DNA from: Pseudoalteromonas sp. R3
Lineage (GTDB): Bacteria > Pseudomonadota > Gammaproteobacteria > Enterobacterales > Alteromonadaceae
Assembly (NCBI RefSeq): GCF_004014715.1
Contig: NZ_CP034835.1
Coordinates: 1,426,001 to 1,490,000, forward strand
Reading direction: 5' to 3'
Length of the DNA stretch: 64,000 bases
The notes under the pieces are model-generated. The model ran no database searches and was not told the DNA's origin. It saw only the letters and a program-made list of their open reading frames with translations. This document shows positions 1-9,495 of the stretch, in pieces; position 1 is the stretch's first letter; each line of letters starts with the position of its first letter. Both the position numbers and the translations under genes were made by a program.

Positions 1-1163
1 TTCGGGCCAAACTCAACCGCCGGGCGGCCTGTTGTGCCGCGTCCCCACCAGGCATTGTCGTAATAGAGATTAATCTTCAGCAGCGGCTGGTTCGAGGTGG
101 TTTGCAGGGTATTCCACAGTTGTTCTGAACGCTCCTTATCCAGAGTATTAAACGCATTAGAGCGAACAAAAAGTTTTTCCAGTGCCAGGCGAGGAAGCGC
201 TAAAATGACTTTGTCGGCTGTGACTTTACCCTTATGACTACGCCCGTTTTCATCGGTGTGCAGATAGTGCAGTTCGTAGCGGTTGTCCGCCTCAAGATAA
301 GAAATTTCCTCAATACTGGTTTGCAGGTGAATGTTGTCCGTGCCTATTTTGTCCACAAGCGCATTTGGTAGGGTACTGAATCCGTCTTTGAACGTTTTAA
401 ATTGTACGCCAGCCGGGAAATCTTCCAACAATTGATAGGCTACCCCCGCATTCATTTGAGATAAAAAAGTGCCATTAAAGCCAAGTACCCGATACAGCAT
501 ATTAATACATTCCTGAGAGTAACCCATAGCTGTGTAAAGATCCCACAGGGTCCACTCATTGAGTGTTTTACCTTGCCACTGACATTCGAGACGGAACGCT
601 TGCCAGAACTCAGGGCCTCTGACTTCGGGACGTGCCTTAAATTGCGGATTGGCCTGCAATATCCGATTGAACACAACATTGACAATGTCTTTTGGGTTAA
701 CCCCTTGCTCAGATGGGGCCAGATTGTATAGTTCCGACCAAATCTTGTAATTGTCTTGTGCAGCGGTATTCACGCTGAAGCTTTTGCCACGGAAAAACAG
801 GCGATTATCACCACCACTGTTCATCGGGAAAGGGACTATCTGATCCTGCAGATCGAGATTCAGAAACAGCGCCATTAAATCGTCCATGCCGTCAAATAAA
901 AAGCGCATCCCCCCTTGCTCTTCTTTTACCGTGATAGTGGGTGGAGTATTACTATGCTGATTTTTGAATTGAATTAAATCCGAGTCAAGCCGGCCGCCGG
1001 TACGATTGGAGCGCTCAAAGATGGCGAGCTTTTCACAGTTTGATTCATTTTGCAGGCGCCACGCACTGTATAGCCCGGCCATACCGGCCCCGACAATGGC
1101 GACCTCAAGGTGATTTGGGAGGCTTTTATCATCGATTTCATTGCCAAAAGAATAATGCGTCAT
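1..1163 (-). CDS. Flavin-dependent amine oxidase family protein (partial, 3' end outside window)
   Basis: About 387 N-terminal residues are visible; the gene runs off the left edge. Residues 21-37 form a Rossmann dinucleotide-binding segment with GAGMAG at 25-30, followed near residue 57 by a GGRLDSD stretch. This is the FAD-binding signature of the monoamine oxidase / L-amino acid oxidase superfamily. The ATG at 1163 starts a soluble-looking N-terminus with no signal peptide. Several Pseudoalteromonas make antimicrobial L-amino acid oxidases that release hydrogen peroxide, and this may be one, but the substrate cannot be read from the sequence and the C-terminal substrate domain is missing. 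It is divergent from the ToxR-like regulator, which could control it; that is inference from position only. Confidence 0.8.
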   Translation of the reverse strand, partial: MTHYSFGNEIDDKSLPNHLEVAIVGAGMAGLYSAWRLQNESNCEKLAIFERSNRTGGRLDSDLIQFKNQHSNTPPTITVKEEQGGMRFLFDGMDDLMALFLNLDLQDQIVPFPMNSGGDNRLFFRGKSFSVNTAAQDNYKIWSELYNLAPSEQGVNPKDIVNVVFNRILQANPQFKARPEVRGPEFWQAFRLECQWQGKTLNEWTLWDLYTAMGYSQECINMLYRVLGFNGTFLSQMNAGVAYQLLEDFPAGVQFKTFKDGFSTLPNALVDKIGTDNIHLQTSIEEISYLEADNRYELHYLHTDENGRSHKGKVTADKVILALPRLALEKLFVRSNAFNTLDKERSEQLWNTLQTTSNQPLLKINLYYDNAWWGRGTTGRPAVEFGP

Positions 1164-1571
1164 AGTAGTTCCTTAGTTTGTTATTTACCGTTTTTGTCAC
1201 AAACGACGGCAACAATCTGTACGACGACTTCTGTTCAATTGTGTGGACTTGTTTTATTTGCCTTTCATTAAATAGGGTTGAAAGCATGAGAGGGCGCAAA
1301 ATAATCAAGCCTTATTACAATGCTGACACCAAAAAGACATAACCCATATCAAATGTAGCACAAGGGTTAATTTTTATGCTGTTTGTATTCAATAAATCAC
1401 ATTGAATAGACTATGCTGTTGAATATTTTAAGGTTAAATTTATCCATTAGTCAGGTCTTCTGTCGCAAGTCTGTTTTTCAGGGACTTGAGCCTGACGGGG
1501 AAATATTGCACACTCGTGATGGGAACACCGACACCAGCGGTGTGTGTACTGTGAATCTTAGAGATGGACCT
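1164..1571. other. Divergent intergenic region
   Basis: About 400 bases between the amine oxidase gene (leftward) and the regulator (rightward). It is AT-rich from about 1360 on and must carry both promoters, but no hexamer pair stands out. An open frame continues upstream of the regulator from 1413 to 1571, but its residues do not resemble the family, so I treat it as non-coding. Confidence 0.5.
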
Positions 1572-3203
1572 ATGCGTTATCTGCTCAACAATGTCGAGGT
1601 AGACCTGGTTAAAGGTACGGCAACGACCCGTGATGGTATACAGGATATCAGAGCTAAGACGCTGGCAGTCCTGCAGATACTGATTCAAGATTCTGAGCAG
1701 ATTGTGACCAAGGCACAGCTGCTTGATACGGTGTGGCGAGGGGTTGTTGTACAGGAGCAGGTACTGGTGCAGTCCGTTCGCGAGCTACGGGAAATCCTCG
1801 GTGCAGACGCCATCAAAACATATCCGCGTATTGGCTACCAACTGACCTTAGTACCGGTGCCGATAGGTATCTCAAGTGCAGCTCAAAAATACTCTGTTGC
1901 AGTGTTATTGAGTGTCTTGGTATTGGCGATGTCCTGGGGACTGCTGAGTAAGTGGTGGGGTGCAGAACTATCATCTGACCGTTACCCTACCGTCGCATTT
2001 TTACCAGTCGACAACGCGATACTTGACGATGTTCATGCTGCGGTCCCCCTCACAGGGCTAACATATTTGAGTGAGCATATCCAAAAAGAGTCTGCGTTGC
2101 CCGTTGTTACAGCTGAGCATGTGCTGACCACCCTATCTCATAGCCCCTGGTATTCTGATGATACTGCACAGATCAGATTATCGCGGCGACAAGACGTCCT
2201 GCAACTTCTGGAGCGATTGGGCGCTGATCTGTTGGTAGAAACACGTCTGAGTGGCTTTCCGCAAGACATGCAATTGCAATATATCTTGCACTTCAAACAC
2301 AGTGAAGAGCAGGGGGTCGTGTTTGCTGCCAGCCCTGAGCTTGCTTATCAGGCTCTGATAGCACGATTGACGACTCGTTATGGTGAACTATCACAGGCCT
2401 TGCACACGCAGCGAGATTTGGATTTTAGCAATGAGGCATTTGCCAGAGGGGTGCAGTTCTACCTGTCGCGCAATTACCATCAAGCGATCGCTTTATTACG
2501 ATCTGCACTCAGTCACTCTGACGACCCGTTAACTGTCAGACGTTATCTTGCTGCAAGCCTGGCAAACCATGGAGACGTTTCGGCTGCTCTGGCTTTGCTG
2601 CAGTCTAATATTGCCGAACAAGGCACCGATCCAGTCACCCGCCGTGAGCGGATGCGGGCCAACCTGATGATTGGTTATTTATTAGTTAACTGGCCGCAGG
2701 CAGATGACCGAGATCAAGAGCTTGAACGAGCACAGCAATATATTGCAACCGCTCATGAGCAGGCCACGGACAATGCAGACCAGTTGTTTATTGCGTATGC
2801 ACTTGAAGAGCTGGGCAAGATTAAGCGTATTCAGGGCAGGTATAGCGAGGCGTCTCGTTTGCTACACTCGGCTTTGAGCTACCATCAGCGTTTCGACGCT
2901 ATCTATGGTCAGACTAATGCACTCATAGAGTTAGCCCGAATTGCAACCGAACAGGGAGAACACAAAGAGGCTGCACGCTTGTTTGAACAGGCGCATCAGG
3001 TGGCAAAGGCGAGTAACGCTATCCCTAATCAGATCTGGATCTGGCTGGCTGAGGCAGATCTGCTGCGTCAGTCACAGCACGTAGAGCAGGCACATCGACT
3101 GGCATCACGTGCCAGAGTTCTTGCGCGTGATGCCGATGACCCCGTTTTGATTGAGCGGGTTGAGGCCTGGTTTGCCCGGGCGCCTATATACACAGTTAAT
3201 TGA
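1572..3203 (+). CDS. ToxR/CadC-type membrane-anchored transcriptional regulator with TPR-rich C-terminus
   Basis: The 543-residue product starts with an OmpR/PhoB winged-helix DNA-binding domain (about residues 1-95; VTKAQLLDTVWRG and the ending PRIGYQL are typical). One transmembrane helix follows at about 108-130, then a large, probably periplasmic part whose second half reads as tetratricopeptide-like helical pairs. This is the CadC/ToxR architecture: cytoplasmic DNA binding without a receiver domain, and extracytoplasmic sensing. The frame is open from 1413, but the ATG at 1572 places the winged helix at the N-terminus as usual and has a GA-rich stretch upstream (1560-1567). It is divergent from the amine oxidase gene and convergent with the GH16-like gene, either of which could be a target. 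The signal is unknown. Confidence 0.85.
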   Translation: MRYLLNNVEVDLVKGTATTRDGIQDIRAKTLAVLQILIQDSEQIVTKAQLLDTVWRGVVVQEQVLVQSVRELREILGADAIKTYPRIGYQLTLVPVPIGISSAAQKYSVAVLLSVLVLAMSWGLLSKWWGAELSSDRYPTVAFLPVDNAILDDVHAAVPLTGLTYLSEHIQKESALPVVTAEHVLTTLSHSPWYSDDTAQIRLSRRQDVLQLLERLGADLLVETRLSGFPQDMQLQYILHFKHSEEQGVVFAASPELAYQALIARLTTRYGELSQALHTQRDLDFSNEAFARGVQFYLSRNYHQAIALLRSALSHSDDPLTVRRYLAASLANHGDVSAALALLQSNIAEQGTDPVTRRERMRANLMIGYLLVNWPQADDRDQELERAQQYIATAHEQATDNADQLFIAYALEELGKIKRIQGRYSEASRLLHSALSYHQRFDAIYGQTNALIELARIATEQGEHKEAARLFEQAHQVAKASNAIPNQIWIWLAEADLLRQSQHVEQAHRLASRARVLARDADDPVLIERVEAWFARAPIYTVN

Positions 3204-3227
3204 TAGTTTACGCCTTAGATAGTCTGC

Positions 3228-4145
3228 TCACAGGCTGCAATAGTCCGCATACTCAGACGGGGCTACGGTGTCTTTATATTTGATATTTTGGCTTCTTAAC
3301 TGCTGGACCTGTTTGCTTACGTCATTGACCGCAACAATGCTGTCTTTAACAAAATAGACCCAGTCAACATCCTGATAATACTGTCGCATTTCATTGGAGT
3401 TAACGATTTTATTAGGATCAAACCACTGGTTAAAGTTTATCGACATTGCGACTTCCGGATAAACATCGCTGCCATGTTCTGCGTACAACTTACCGTTGAT
3501 GTAGTATTTTAAGGTCTCATTGCCCACCTGCAGAACCAGTGTATTCCATCCTTCCAATGGGGTTATGTCGTAATCGTATGCATTTACTTTGGTCCAGGGC
3601 GTAAGCTGGAAGGTTTCCCAGGAGGTAGCAAACAAGGCGTGTCTGTCGGTACCCCAGCCCCCATTGGGCAAGTATTCAAAGTCCATTTCACTATAGTTTT
3701 TATCCATAGGTGCGGCCAAAGGGCTGATAGCATAGAAAGTCTGGATAACACCATCTCCATCGGGCCCGTACTGTGGCTTGTCAGTGAAATATACCCGGGC
3801 AGCATAGGTGCCTTCGAGATATTTCCGCTTGTGGCACACTTGTACATGACGGGTATTTGCTGCGCTACCATCCGTTTTAGATGTTAAGCGCATGACACGA
3901 TTGTCAGGGCTATGTGGGTCGACATGAAAGCTCACACCTTCGTGCCACCAGGTTGCATTTTTGATCCCCGGGTGGCCGGTGTCGGAGCGAAGTTGCCAGC
4001 CGTGCTTTTGCGCCTCAGCAAAGCGTGTATAACTGAAATCATCAAACATGATTTCAGAGGGTTGTGCACCCAGCGGTTGACTGGTGCAGGCTATCAGCAT
4101 ACTGGCACCTAAGGTGGTCAGAGAAAAAAAGAGGGGGTTTTTCAT
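3228..4145 (-). CDS. Glycoside hydrolase family 16-like lipoprotein
   Basis: 305 residues with a lipoprotein signal peptide: a hydrophobic stretch ends in LIAC, giving a lipidated Cys at 20. Near residues 151-157 is SEMDFE, matching the GH16 catalytic ExDx(x)E signature with E153, D155 and E157. GH16 enzymes are retaining beta-glucanases, agarases, carrageenases and relatives with a concanavalin-like fold. The sequence also has aromatic-rich strands suited to that fold (about 60-260). Substrate is not predictable here; agar, porphyran or laminarin are all possible in a marine cell. GTG at 4148 precedes ATG at 4145; the ATG is preferred, with AAGGAA about 8 bases upstream. It stands alone and is convergent with the regulator gene. 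Confidence 0.75.
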   Translation of the reverse strand: MKNPLFFSLTTLGASMLIACTSQPLGAQPSEIMFDDFSYTRFAEAQKHGWQLRSDTGHPGIKNATWWHEGVSFHVDPHSPDNRVMRLTSKTDGSAANTRHVQVCHKRKYLEGTYAARVYFTDKPQYGPDGDGVIQTFYAISPLAAPMDKNYSEMDFEYLPNGGWGTDRHALFATSWETFQLTPWTKVNAYDYDITPLEGWNTLVLQVGNETLKYYINGKLYAEHGSDVYPEVAMSINFNQWFDPNKIVNSNEMRQYYQDVDWVYFVKDSIVAVNDVSKQVQQLRSQNIKYKDTVAPSEYADYCSL

Positions 4146-4274
4146 CACGTGTTCCTTATTGTTATTGGACAGGAACAGCGTTGACTGGAGAGAGGAGATA
4201 AGCCAGTTAAAAATGCTTAAATTAACCGTGCGGGCATATTAAAAAATATTAAATGGTTGATTTTTATGAATTGA

Positions 4275-4315
4275 TTTAAAAAATGAGCCTTAGCTCTTCC
4301 TTAAGCAGGCTCATT
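4275..4315 (-). terminator. Rho-independent terminator of the RND operon
   Basis: Read leftward, a 9-bp stem (AATGAGCCT paired with AGGCTCATT) is followed at once by a run of six T. It lies just past the stop codon of the efflux adaptor gene. Confidence 0.75.
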
Positions 4316-4330
4316 GGGCTAGTAAGCTTT

Positions 4331-5419
4331 TTAATTTTGTACGTCGACTTCCTGGCCATTGGTCAGTCGCTCGGCTCCGCGTACCGCGACTCTATCTCCT
4401 GCAAGCAGCTGGTGGTCCGGTTTAGGAGCAATTGCAACCAATTTGCCCTGACCTTTACCAACTGTCACCGGCACCTGAATAGCAGTGTTGTTGTCTTCAA
4501 TTTTGACTACATGGACGCCCTGCTTACGCAGGATGAGGGCATCGCGATTTACCAATAATGCTTGTTCGCTGGCGGCCAATGGTACTTTGACATCGACAAG
4601 TTGCCCGACAGCCCAGAGGTGTTTGCTCGCTGGCACATTTTGTTGCGCTAGCATGGCACGTACTTCAAAGGTCTGTGAACGAGGGTCGGTGGCTGGTATC
4701 ACGGCACTGATACGCGCGGAAGCGGTCTGTGGGGCATCCAGATTGCCTGCGCTGACGGGAAGTGTCTGCCCGACGCTCAGATAGCTAAGATACTTGACCG
4801 GCACATAAAGGCGGGCTTCTAGCTGATGTATATCCACCAGGTTGAGTAACTCGTCAGCCCGGCTCACATCGCGACCTGCACGGTGATAGCGTTTGCTGAC
4901 CGTTCCTGCAAACGGGGCCTTAACGGTGGCACGGTTGAGTTTGTCTTCTATCACTTTGAGCTCAACCTGCGCGAGGGCAATATCAGAGCGTACCAGGTCG
5001 TGTGCATTCTGGACCTTGTCGACCTGACTGGCTGCGGCACTGCTGGTTTTGGCCAGCTCTTTGAGGCGTGTCAGCTCCTGTTGCTGAAAACGCAAATTAA
5101 TTCGAGCGCGCTTGAGCATTTCTTGCTGGCGTGCCTTTTCAAGCTCAAGAGGGAGTGTATCCATGCGCACGAGTACATCACCTTCAGCAACTTCAAGGCC
5201 AGGCTCGGCAACATATTGCAACCGGCCTGTTACGCCCGCAGTAATCACCATATCGCGCTTGCCATGCAAGGTACCATTTACTGCCAGCTCACTGGTGAGT
5301 TGACCCTGAGACACAGGCTCTACAGCGACGGGTTGTGCGGCATCAGCCTGCTGACTGAAGGTTACTGCACCGGCGACAATAAGGGTGACCAGTGCGCATT
5401 TAAATTGATTTGCAAACAT
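4331..5419 (-). CDS. RND efflux periplasmic adaptor (membrane fusion protein, HlyD/AcrA family)
   Basis: 362 residues. An N-terminal signal peptide ending near QQADA is followed by the barrel-sandwich/lipoyl half-motif (GVTGRLQYVAEPGLEVAEGDVLVRMDTLPLE split across about 60-95), an alpha-hairpin (about 95-165, KARQQEMLKRARINLRFQQQ region), the second lipoyl half (ATVKAPFAGTVSKR, about 165-180) and a beta-barrel/membrane-proximal part. Adaptors of this type link an inner-membrane RND pump to a TolC-like channel. The gene follows the permease with a 9-base gap and has a good AGGAG-type ribosome binding site. Permease-then-adaptor is the reverse of the acrAB order. No outer-membrane channel gene is adjacent, so TolC is presumably supplied from elsewhere. 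Confidence 0.9.
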   Translation of the reverse strand: MFANQFKCALVTLIVAGAVTFSQQADAAQPVAVEPVSQGQLTSELAVNGTLHGKRDMVITAGVTGRLQYVAEPGLEVAEGDVLVRMDTLPLELEKARQQEMLKRARINLRFQQQELTRLKELAKTSSAAASQVDKVQNAHDLVRSDIALAQVELKVIEDKLNRATVKAPFAGTVSKRYHRAGRDVSRADELLNLVDIHQLEARLYVPVKYLSYLSVGQTLPVSAGNLDAPQTASARISAVIPATDPRSQTFEVRAMLAQQNVPASKHLWAVGQLVDVKVPLAASEQALLVNRDALILRKQGVHVVKIEDNNTAIQVPVTVGKGQGKLVAIAPKPDHQLLAGDRVAVRGAERLTNGQEVDVQN

Positions 5420-5428
5420 AAGAGTCTC

Positions 5429-8400
5429 CTATTGATTCGCGACCAGGTTTAACTGAGGTTTAGTGTTGTTATTAGCTTTAGGGGTTGGTTTTTTATCACT
5501 GCCAAGCTGTAACAGACTGGGCATGAGTACCAGGGTAAACAAGGCACTAATTGCCATACCGCCGACGATAACGGTCGCCAGGCCGCGATAGATCTCTGAT
5601 CCCACGCCAGGCATCAACATCAGAGGCAGCATACCGAAGAGGCTTGTCAATGTACTCAAATAAACAGGACGCGCACGCATCAGCACTGCTTGCTCAACTG
5701 CATCGCGGCGGTCCATTCCCTGAGCCTGCGCATGACGCGTTTGGTCGACAAGCAAAATGGCATTATTAACGACCAGACCCAGTAAGATAATAAAGCCTAT
5801 CATGGTAAGTAGATCTAAAGACTGAAAGGTAAACAAGTTCAGGACATAGAGCGCCAGTACACCACCGGCAATGGCCAATGGCATCACCAGTAGTACCAAA
5901 GCGCTGTCACGAACTGACTTAAATAATGCTGTCATCAGTAAGAACAAGATAAACAGGGCGAGGAAGAAGTTAAGGGTCATTTCCTCGATAGCACTATTCA
6001 TTTTCTGGGCATTACCGCCAAGAATGACGCCGGCTGTTTCTGGTAACTGAGCTTTGATTTTAGGCATCACCTGCTCAGCCAGAATCGCCTGTGCCTGTTG
6101 GAGGCTCATTTCAGCGGGCGGCGTGACTATGATACTGACAGTACGACGGCCGTTGATCCGTTGTAATTGACTGGGTCCAACAGTGCGTGTTACTTCTGCA
6201 AGCTCCCCTAAGGTCTGGATCCCAGCATCTGGTGTGAACAAAGGCAGTGCTTTAAGCTCTTCTGGAGTCTGCCAGGCTTGAGCACGCAAAATCACGTTCA
6301 TCCGTTCGTTACCGTTAAAATACTCGTTAATAAACAGGCCTCCGGTAAAGGCCTGAACAGCTTGAGAGACATCCTGACGGGTCAGTCCCGCTTGGGTAAT
6401 TCGCCGATCATTGGGTTGCAATCTGAGTTCAGGCTCTGCCATATCGAGACGAGGTTGTGGTCGCGCTGTAGCGTCAGGCATAGCGGTTTGCACTGCCTGT
6501 AGTGCTACTTGAGCACCAGCGATAAGATCGTCCATATTCGGTCCGGTAAGCTCGATATTGATGTCGCGACCGTCACCGCCATTAGCAATGTTGATCATCG
6601 ACCCGCGGAAAAAGAACACCTGAGTATCGGGCAGGTCGACAAAAATTTCTTCTCGGGCAACCTGCATAAGTTCTTCAACGCGTTGTGGATCGGCTGAATA
6701 AATAAAGCCACCAGCGTTCGCACCAAAAATATAAAAATTGAAGTCTTTGATACTCGGTTGTTTTTCGCCGTGATAATAGGGCATCAGGCGCGCACGGACT
6801 CGTTTGAGTAATTCATCCTCCATATAGGCCATGTTTCCACCTGGTGGGGTAATGAGATTAAAGAAAAAGCCGTCGGTAGGCGCGCGGGGCATGAAGTCCG
6901 TTTTCGGTAACATAGTGAAGGTCACTATTGCGGAGCCACCCAGCAGCGCACAGACCCAGCCCAATTGTTTGACCTTGCTGTTAGTCAGGCGCATGATCAG
7001 AGTTGTCAGCTTTTGCCAGTAATGCTTATACGGATCGGTTTGTGTTTTGCTATCCGGCAGGTATCGATTGGCCACAGGGATAATGGTCAATGCACAGACC
7101 ATGGAGGCGACTACAGCGATTGAGAGTGTCAGAGCCAGGTCGGAAAACAGTTGCCCCTCAATGCCCGCCATAAAGAGAATGGGGAGGAAGATAGCGACAC
7201 TGGTCGCGGTAGAGGCAAATAAGGCGCCGGCTACTTGCCCCGCACCACGTAACGCCGCTTTGTAATCATCAAAGCCATTGGATTTCAATCGGGTAATGTT
7301 TTCCTGCACGATAATTGCGGCATCTAATACCAGACCAACGGCAAACGCCAGGCCAGCCAGTGAAATTACGTTAAGACTGCGCTCGAAGGCGCTCAGTGCC
7401 AAAAACGCGACCATCAGAGATACTGGGATAGTCGCCGCTATGATCAGCGTGGTTTTTATGCCTCTGAAGAACAGCCACAGAATGGCCAGCGACAGCAATA
7501 CACCGAGTCCGAGGTTACTCTTGACCAGTAGTAAGGCATTGCGGATATGGACGGAAGCATCATAACTTAGCTCAATCGAAATGCCAGCTTCAGGCAGAGG
7601 TCCTGCGTTTAAGTCATTGATGGCCTGATTGATGCCGTCGAGCAAAGCAACCGTATTGGCACCGTTTGCTCTAGATACCGTAATATAGTAGGCCGGTTTA
7701 CCATTTCGGCCACTCATTGCCCGGCGATCTGAGTAAGTTTCGGCGACCGTGGCGACGTCACCCAAATAGATAGGTCGCTCCTGAGAGTAGCCAATACGCA
7801 TTTGCAGCATATCTTGCAGGTCATATTGGCCAGTAAAGCGCACGGTATACTGGCGTCGGCCAACGTCTGCCAAGCCTCCCGAGGTATCTCTGGAGCTTGC
7901 AAGCGTTTGTCTGATCTGTCCCAGTGAGATCCCTAATGCGGCGGCTTTATGAGGGTCAAAGGTGATACGTAATTCTTTTGGTCTTTCACTGGCCAAGTTG
8001 ACTCGGGCCACGCCGGGTATGCTTGCCAGACGAGGTTCAATCAGCTCTTCTATAGTTTTTTGAAACTGAGCCATGTCCAGGTCTAAGCCATCCCCCTCAA
8101 CGTTGAGTGGGGTTACGAGTAAGGAGGCGGCATTGGGGCCGGCTGGTCCACCATTGCCGCCTGCACTGACAACCGGATCAATGGCATCCAGCGGTAGCGG
8201 TGGCGCCTGATTCAGGTTGGTCAGGACATCCAGCATGGCTTGCTGCATATCGGTTCCGACAGCAAAAGTTAATGAGATAAAGCCGTTGCCTCGGTTTATA
8301 GTGGTATTAACTTCCAGCGCGCCTGGGGTATTTTTAACCGCGTTTTCGAGTGGCTCAATGATCACCGACTCAATCTCTTCGGGTGCAGCTTCCCGCCAGC

Positions 8401-8548
8401 CAGAAAATATGGTTATTTGTGGTTGTTCTATATCTGGTGTCAGCTGGATTGGTAACTTAAAAATACTGAGAATGCCAAACAGTATTAGCAGCACCAGGAT
8501 CACCACGACAGCAGCGGGGTTTTTCAATGAATTGCGTGTCAGGTTCAT
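5429..8548 (-). CDS. RND efflux permease (AcrB/HAE1-like family)
   Basis: 1039 residues from the ATG at 8548; an upstream TTG at 8560 is also in frame. The layout is that of the family: TM1 near residues 10-30, a large periplasmic porter loop (about 35-330), a bundle of helices (about 335-540), a second loop and helices to about 1020. The TM4 motif reads GLVLDAAIIVQEN, so only one of the two adjacent Asp residues of the AcrB proton relay is kept and the second is Ala. The substrate may be a drug, dye, lipid or other amphiphile. It is first gene of a two-gene operon with the adaptor. No local TetR-type repressor is present; the winged-helix gene at 1.6 kb is not adjacent. Confidence 0.92.
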   Translation of the reverse strand: MNLTRNSLKNPAAVVVILVLLILFGILSIFKLPIQLTPDIEQPQITIFSGWREAAPEEIESVIIEPLENAVKNTPGALEVNTTINRGNGFISLTFAVGTDMQQAMLDVLTNLNQAPPLPLDAIDPVVSAGGNGGPAGPNAASLLVTPLNVEGDGLDLDMAQFQKTIEELIEPRLASIPGVARVNLASERPKELRITFDPHKAAALGISLGQIRQTLASSRDTSGGLADVGRRQYTVRFTGQYDLQDMLQMRIGYSQERPIYLGDVATVAETYSDRRAMSGRNGKPAYYITVSRANGANTVALLDGINQAINDLNAGPLPEAGISIELSYDASVHIRNALLLVKSNLGLGVLLSLAILWLFFRGIKTTLIIAATIPVSLMVAFLALSAFERSLNVISLAGLAFAVGLVLDAAIIVQENITRLKSNGFDDYKAALRGAGQVAGALFASTATSVAIFLPILFMAGIEGQLFSDLALTLSIAVVASMVCALTIIPVANRYLPDSKTQTDPYKHYWQKLTTLIMRLTNSKVKQLGWVCALLGGSAIVTFTMLPKTDFMPRAPTDGFFFNLITPPGGNMAYMEDELLKRVRARLMPYYHGEKQPSIKDFNFYIFGANAGGFIYSADPQRVEELMQVAREEIFVDLPDTQVFFFRGSMINIANGGDGRDINIELTGPNMDDLIAGAQVALQAVQTAMPDATARPQPRLDMAEPELRLQPNDRRITQAGLTRQDVSQAVQAFTGGLFINEYFNGNERMNVILRAQAWQTPEELKALPLFTPDAGIQTLGELAEVTRTVGPSQLQRINGRRTVSIIVTPPAEMSLQQAQAILAEQVMPKIKAQLPETAGVILGGNAQKMNSAIEEMTLNFFLALFILFLLMTALFKSVRDSALVLLVMPLAIAGGVLALYVLNLFTFQSLDLLTMIGFIILLGLVVNNAILLVDQTRHAQAQGMDRRDAVEQAVLMRARPVYLSTLTSLFGMLPLMLMPGVGSEIYRGLATVIVGGMAISALFTLVLMPSLLQLGSDKKPTPKANNNTKPQLNLVANQ

Positions 8549-8992
8549 AACAACGTCCAAGTGTTGATCTTCACTGTGCAGTTTAATGAAATGACAAAAA
8601 ACTGCTAGCGGCAGGTAAGTAGGTATTTTTGAAAATCACGACAAATAGCAACATATTAGCGGTGATTTGCTATGTCGTAATACCTTGTAACGATTTAACA
8701 GAGTCAGACACAGTTTAAATACCCATCTGAAGTCGCATTTTGGCTGTTTTTTAGACTGTGGCCAGTTCAGGGGCTGTGATCTGATTGACGCTGAAGTTGA
8801 ATGCCGGGTACCTGACGGTTGGGTTATTATTTTCTCGATTCACATCAAAAAATGTCATGAAAAAATTCATTAATTGACTACTTTTTGACAACAATTTCCG
8901 GTAAGCTGCGCGCGCATTCTGGAGGATGCCCGCATTTACCATGCAGGGTTTCGATCTAACCGAGATAAATTGAGCTTAGAAGGAGAGTTGAG
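8549..8992. other. Divergent intergenic region with imperfect inverted repeat
   Basis: 444 bases between the efflux operon (leftward) and the 152-residue gene (rightward). An imperfect inverted repeat at 8638-8678 (ACGACAAATAGCAA against TTGCTATGTCGT, with a small bulge) lies about 90 bases upstream of the permease start and could be an operator or a leader hairpin. TTGACA-like hexamers occur near 8885 but lack a good -10 partner. I see no convincing gene. Confidence 0.4.
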
Positions 8993-9451
8993 ATGTTTGT
9001 TGCGTTGAAGTGGGACCATCAGATTGGTGCCCATTTTGTTTCCTGGATTGTGGTTGAATGTTCGGCCGTAAGAGAAAAGTTTGGTCTTCCGCAGGCCTTA
9101 CCACCACGGCGTGATGTCGCCTATTTTGTTGATCCAGCCACTGCTGAGGAAGACGCAAAAGCCTTTGCTGATTATAAAAATGGTGTGACCAGCATTGAGA
9201 GTTGTGCAGATTATGCCCCTTATTTGTCTGATCATCATGGATTCTGCCACTATAGCTGGGACCATACTTATCTGGAAGAGCTGGTGAAGCATGCCGTGTT
9301 GTACTGGGAAGATGGTCAACATAACCGGCCCGAGCCGGTGCGCGACGATGTCGCTTATTTCGCTTGCCCGAGAGACTCCGAGTCTGATAGCCGATTTTTT
9401 GCACAGTATAAGCTGCACACATCCACTGAGGCATTCGCAAAGTCAGCTTAA
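8993..9451 (+). CDS. Unrecognised 152-residue protein with internal duplication
   Basis: I do not recognise the family. The start is well supported by GAAGGAGAG about 7 bases before the ATG. The sequence is acidic and aromatic-rich, with no signal peptide and no membrane helix, so it is probably cytoplasmic. A motif of the form R-x-DVAYF-x2-P-x8-FA-x-YK occurs twice, at residues 40-62 and 118-140, with identical internal spacing (DVAYF to YK is 21 residues in both). This suggests an ancient tandem duplication of about 78 residues. Cys and His are clustered around residues 71-91 between the copies. It is monocistronic, followed by a strong hairpin at 9463-9488, and convergent with the NLP gene. 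Confidence 0.75.
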   Translation: MFVALKWDHQIGAHFVSWIVVECSAVREKFGLPQALPPRRDVAYFVDPATAEEDAKAFADYKNGVTSIESCADYAPYLSDHHGFCHYSWDHTYLEELVKHAVLYWEDGQHNRPEPVRDDVAYFACPRDSESDSRFFAQYKLHTSTEAFAKSA

Positions 9452-9462
9452 GGTTGCACAGA

Positions 9463-9488
9463 GCAAGCCCGCACTATCGCGGGCTTGC
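9463..9488. terminator. Hairpin terminator between convergent genes
   Basis: A perfect 10-bp GC-rich stem (GCAAGCCCGC and its complement) with a 6-base loop sits between two convergent stop codons. There is no long T tract on either strand, so termination efficiency is uncertain. Confidence 0.6.
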
Positions 9489-9495
9489 AAGAAAG

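Noticed and set aside
1413..1571. Open extension in front of the ToxR-like regulator
   Set aside because: The winged-helix domain begins right after the ATG at 1572, where a GA-rich ribosome site is placed; the extension does not look like this family.
8751..8942. 63-residue leftward open frame upstream of the RND operon
   Set aside because: No ribosome site, no family resemblance, overlaps likely regulatory DNA.
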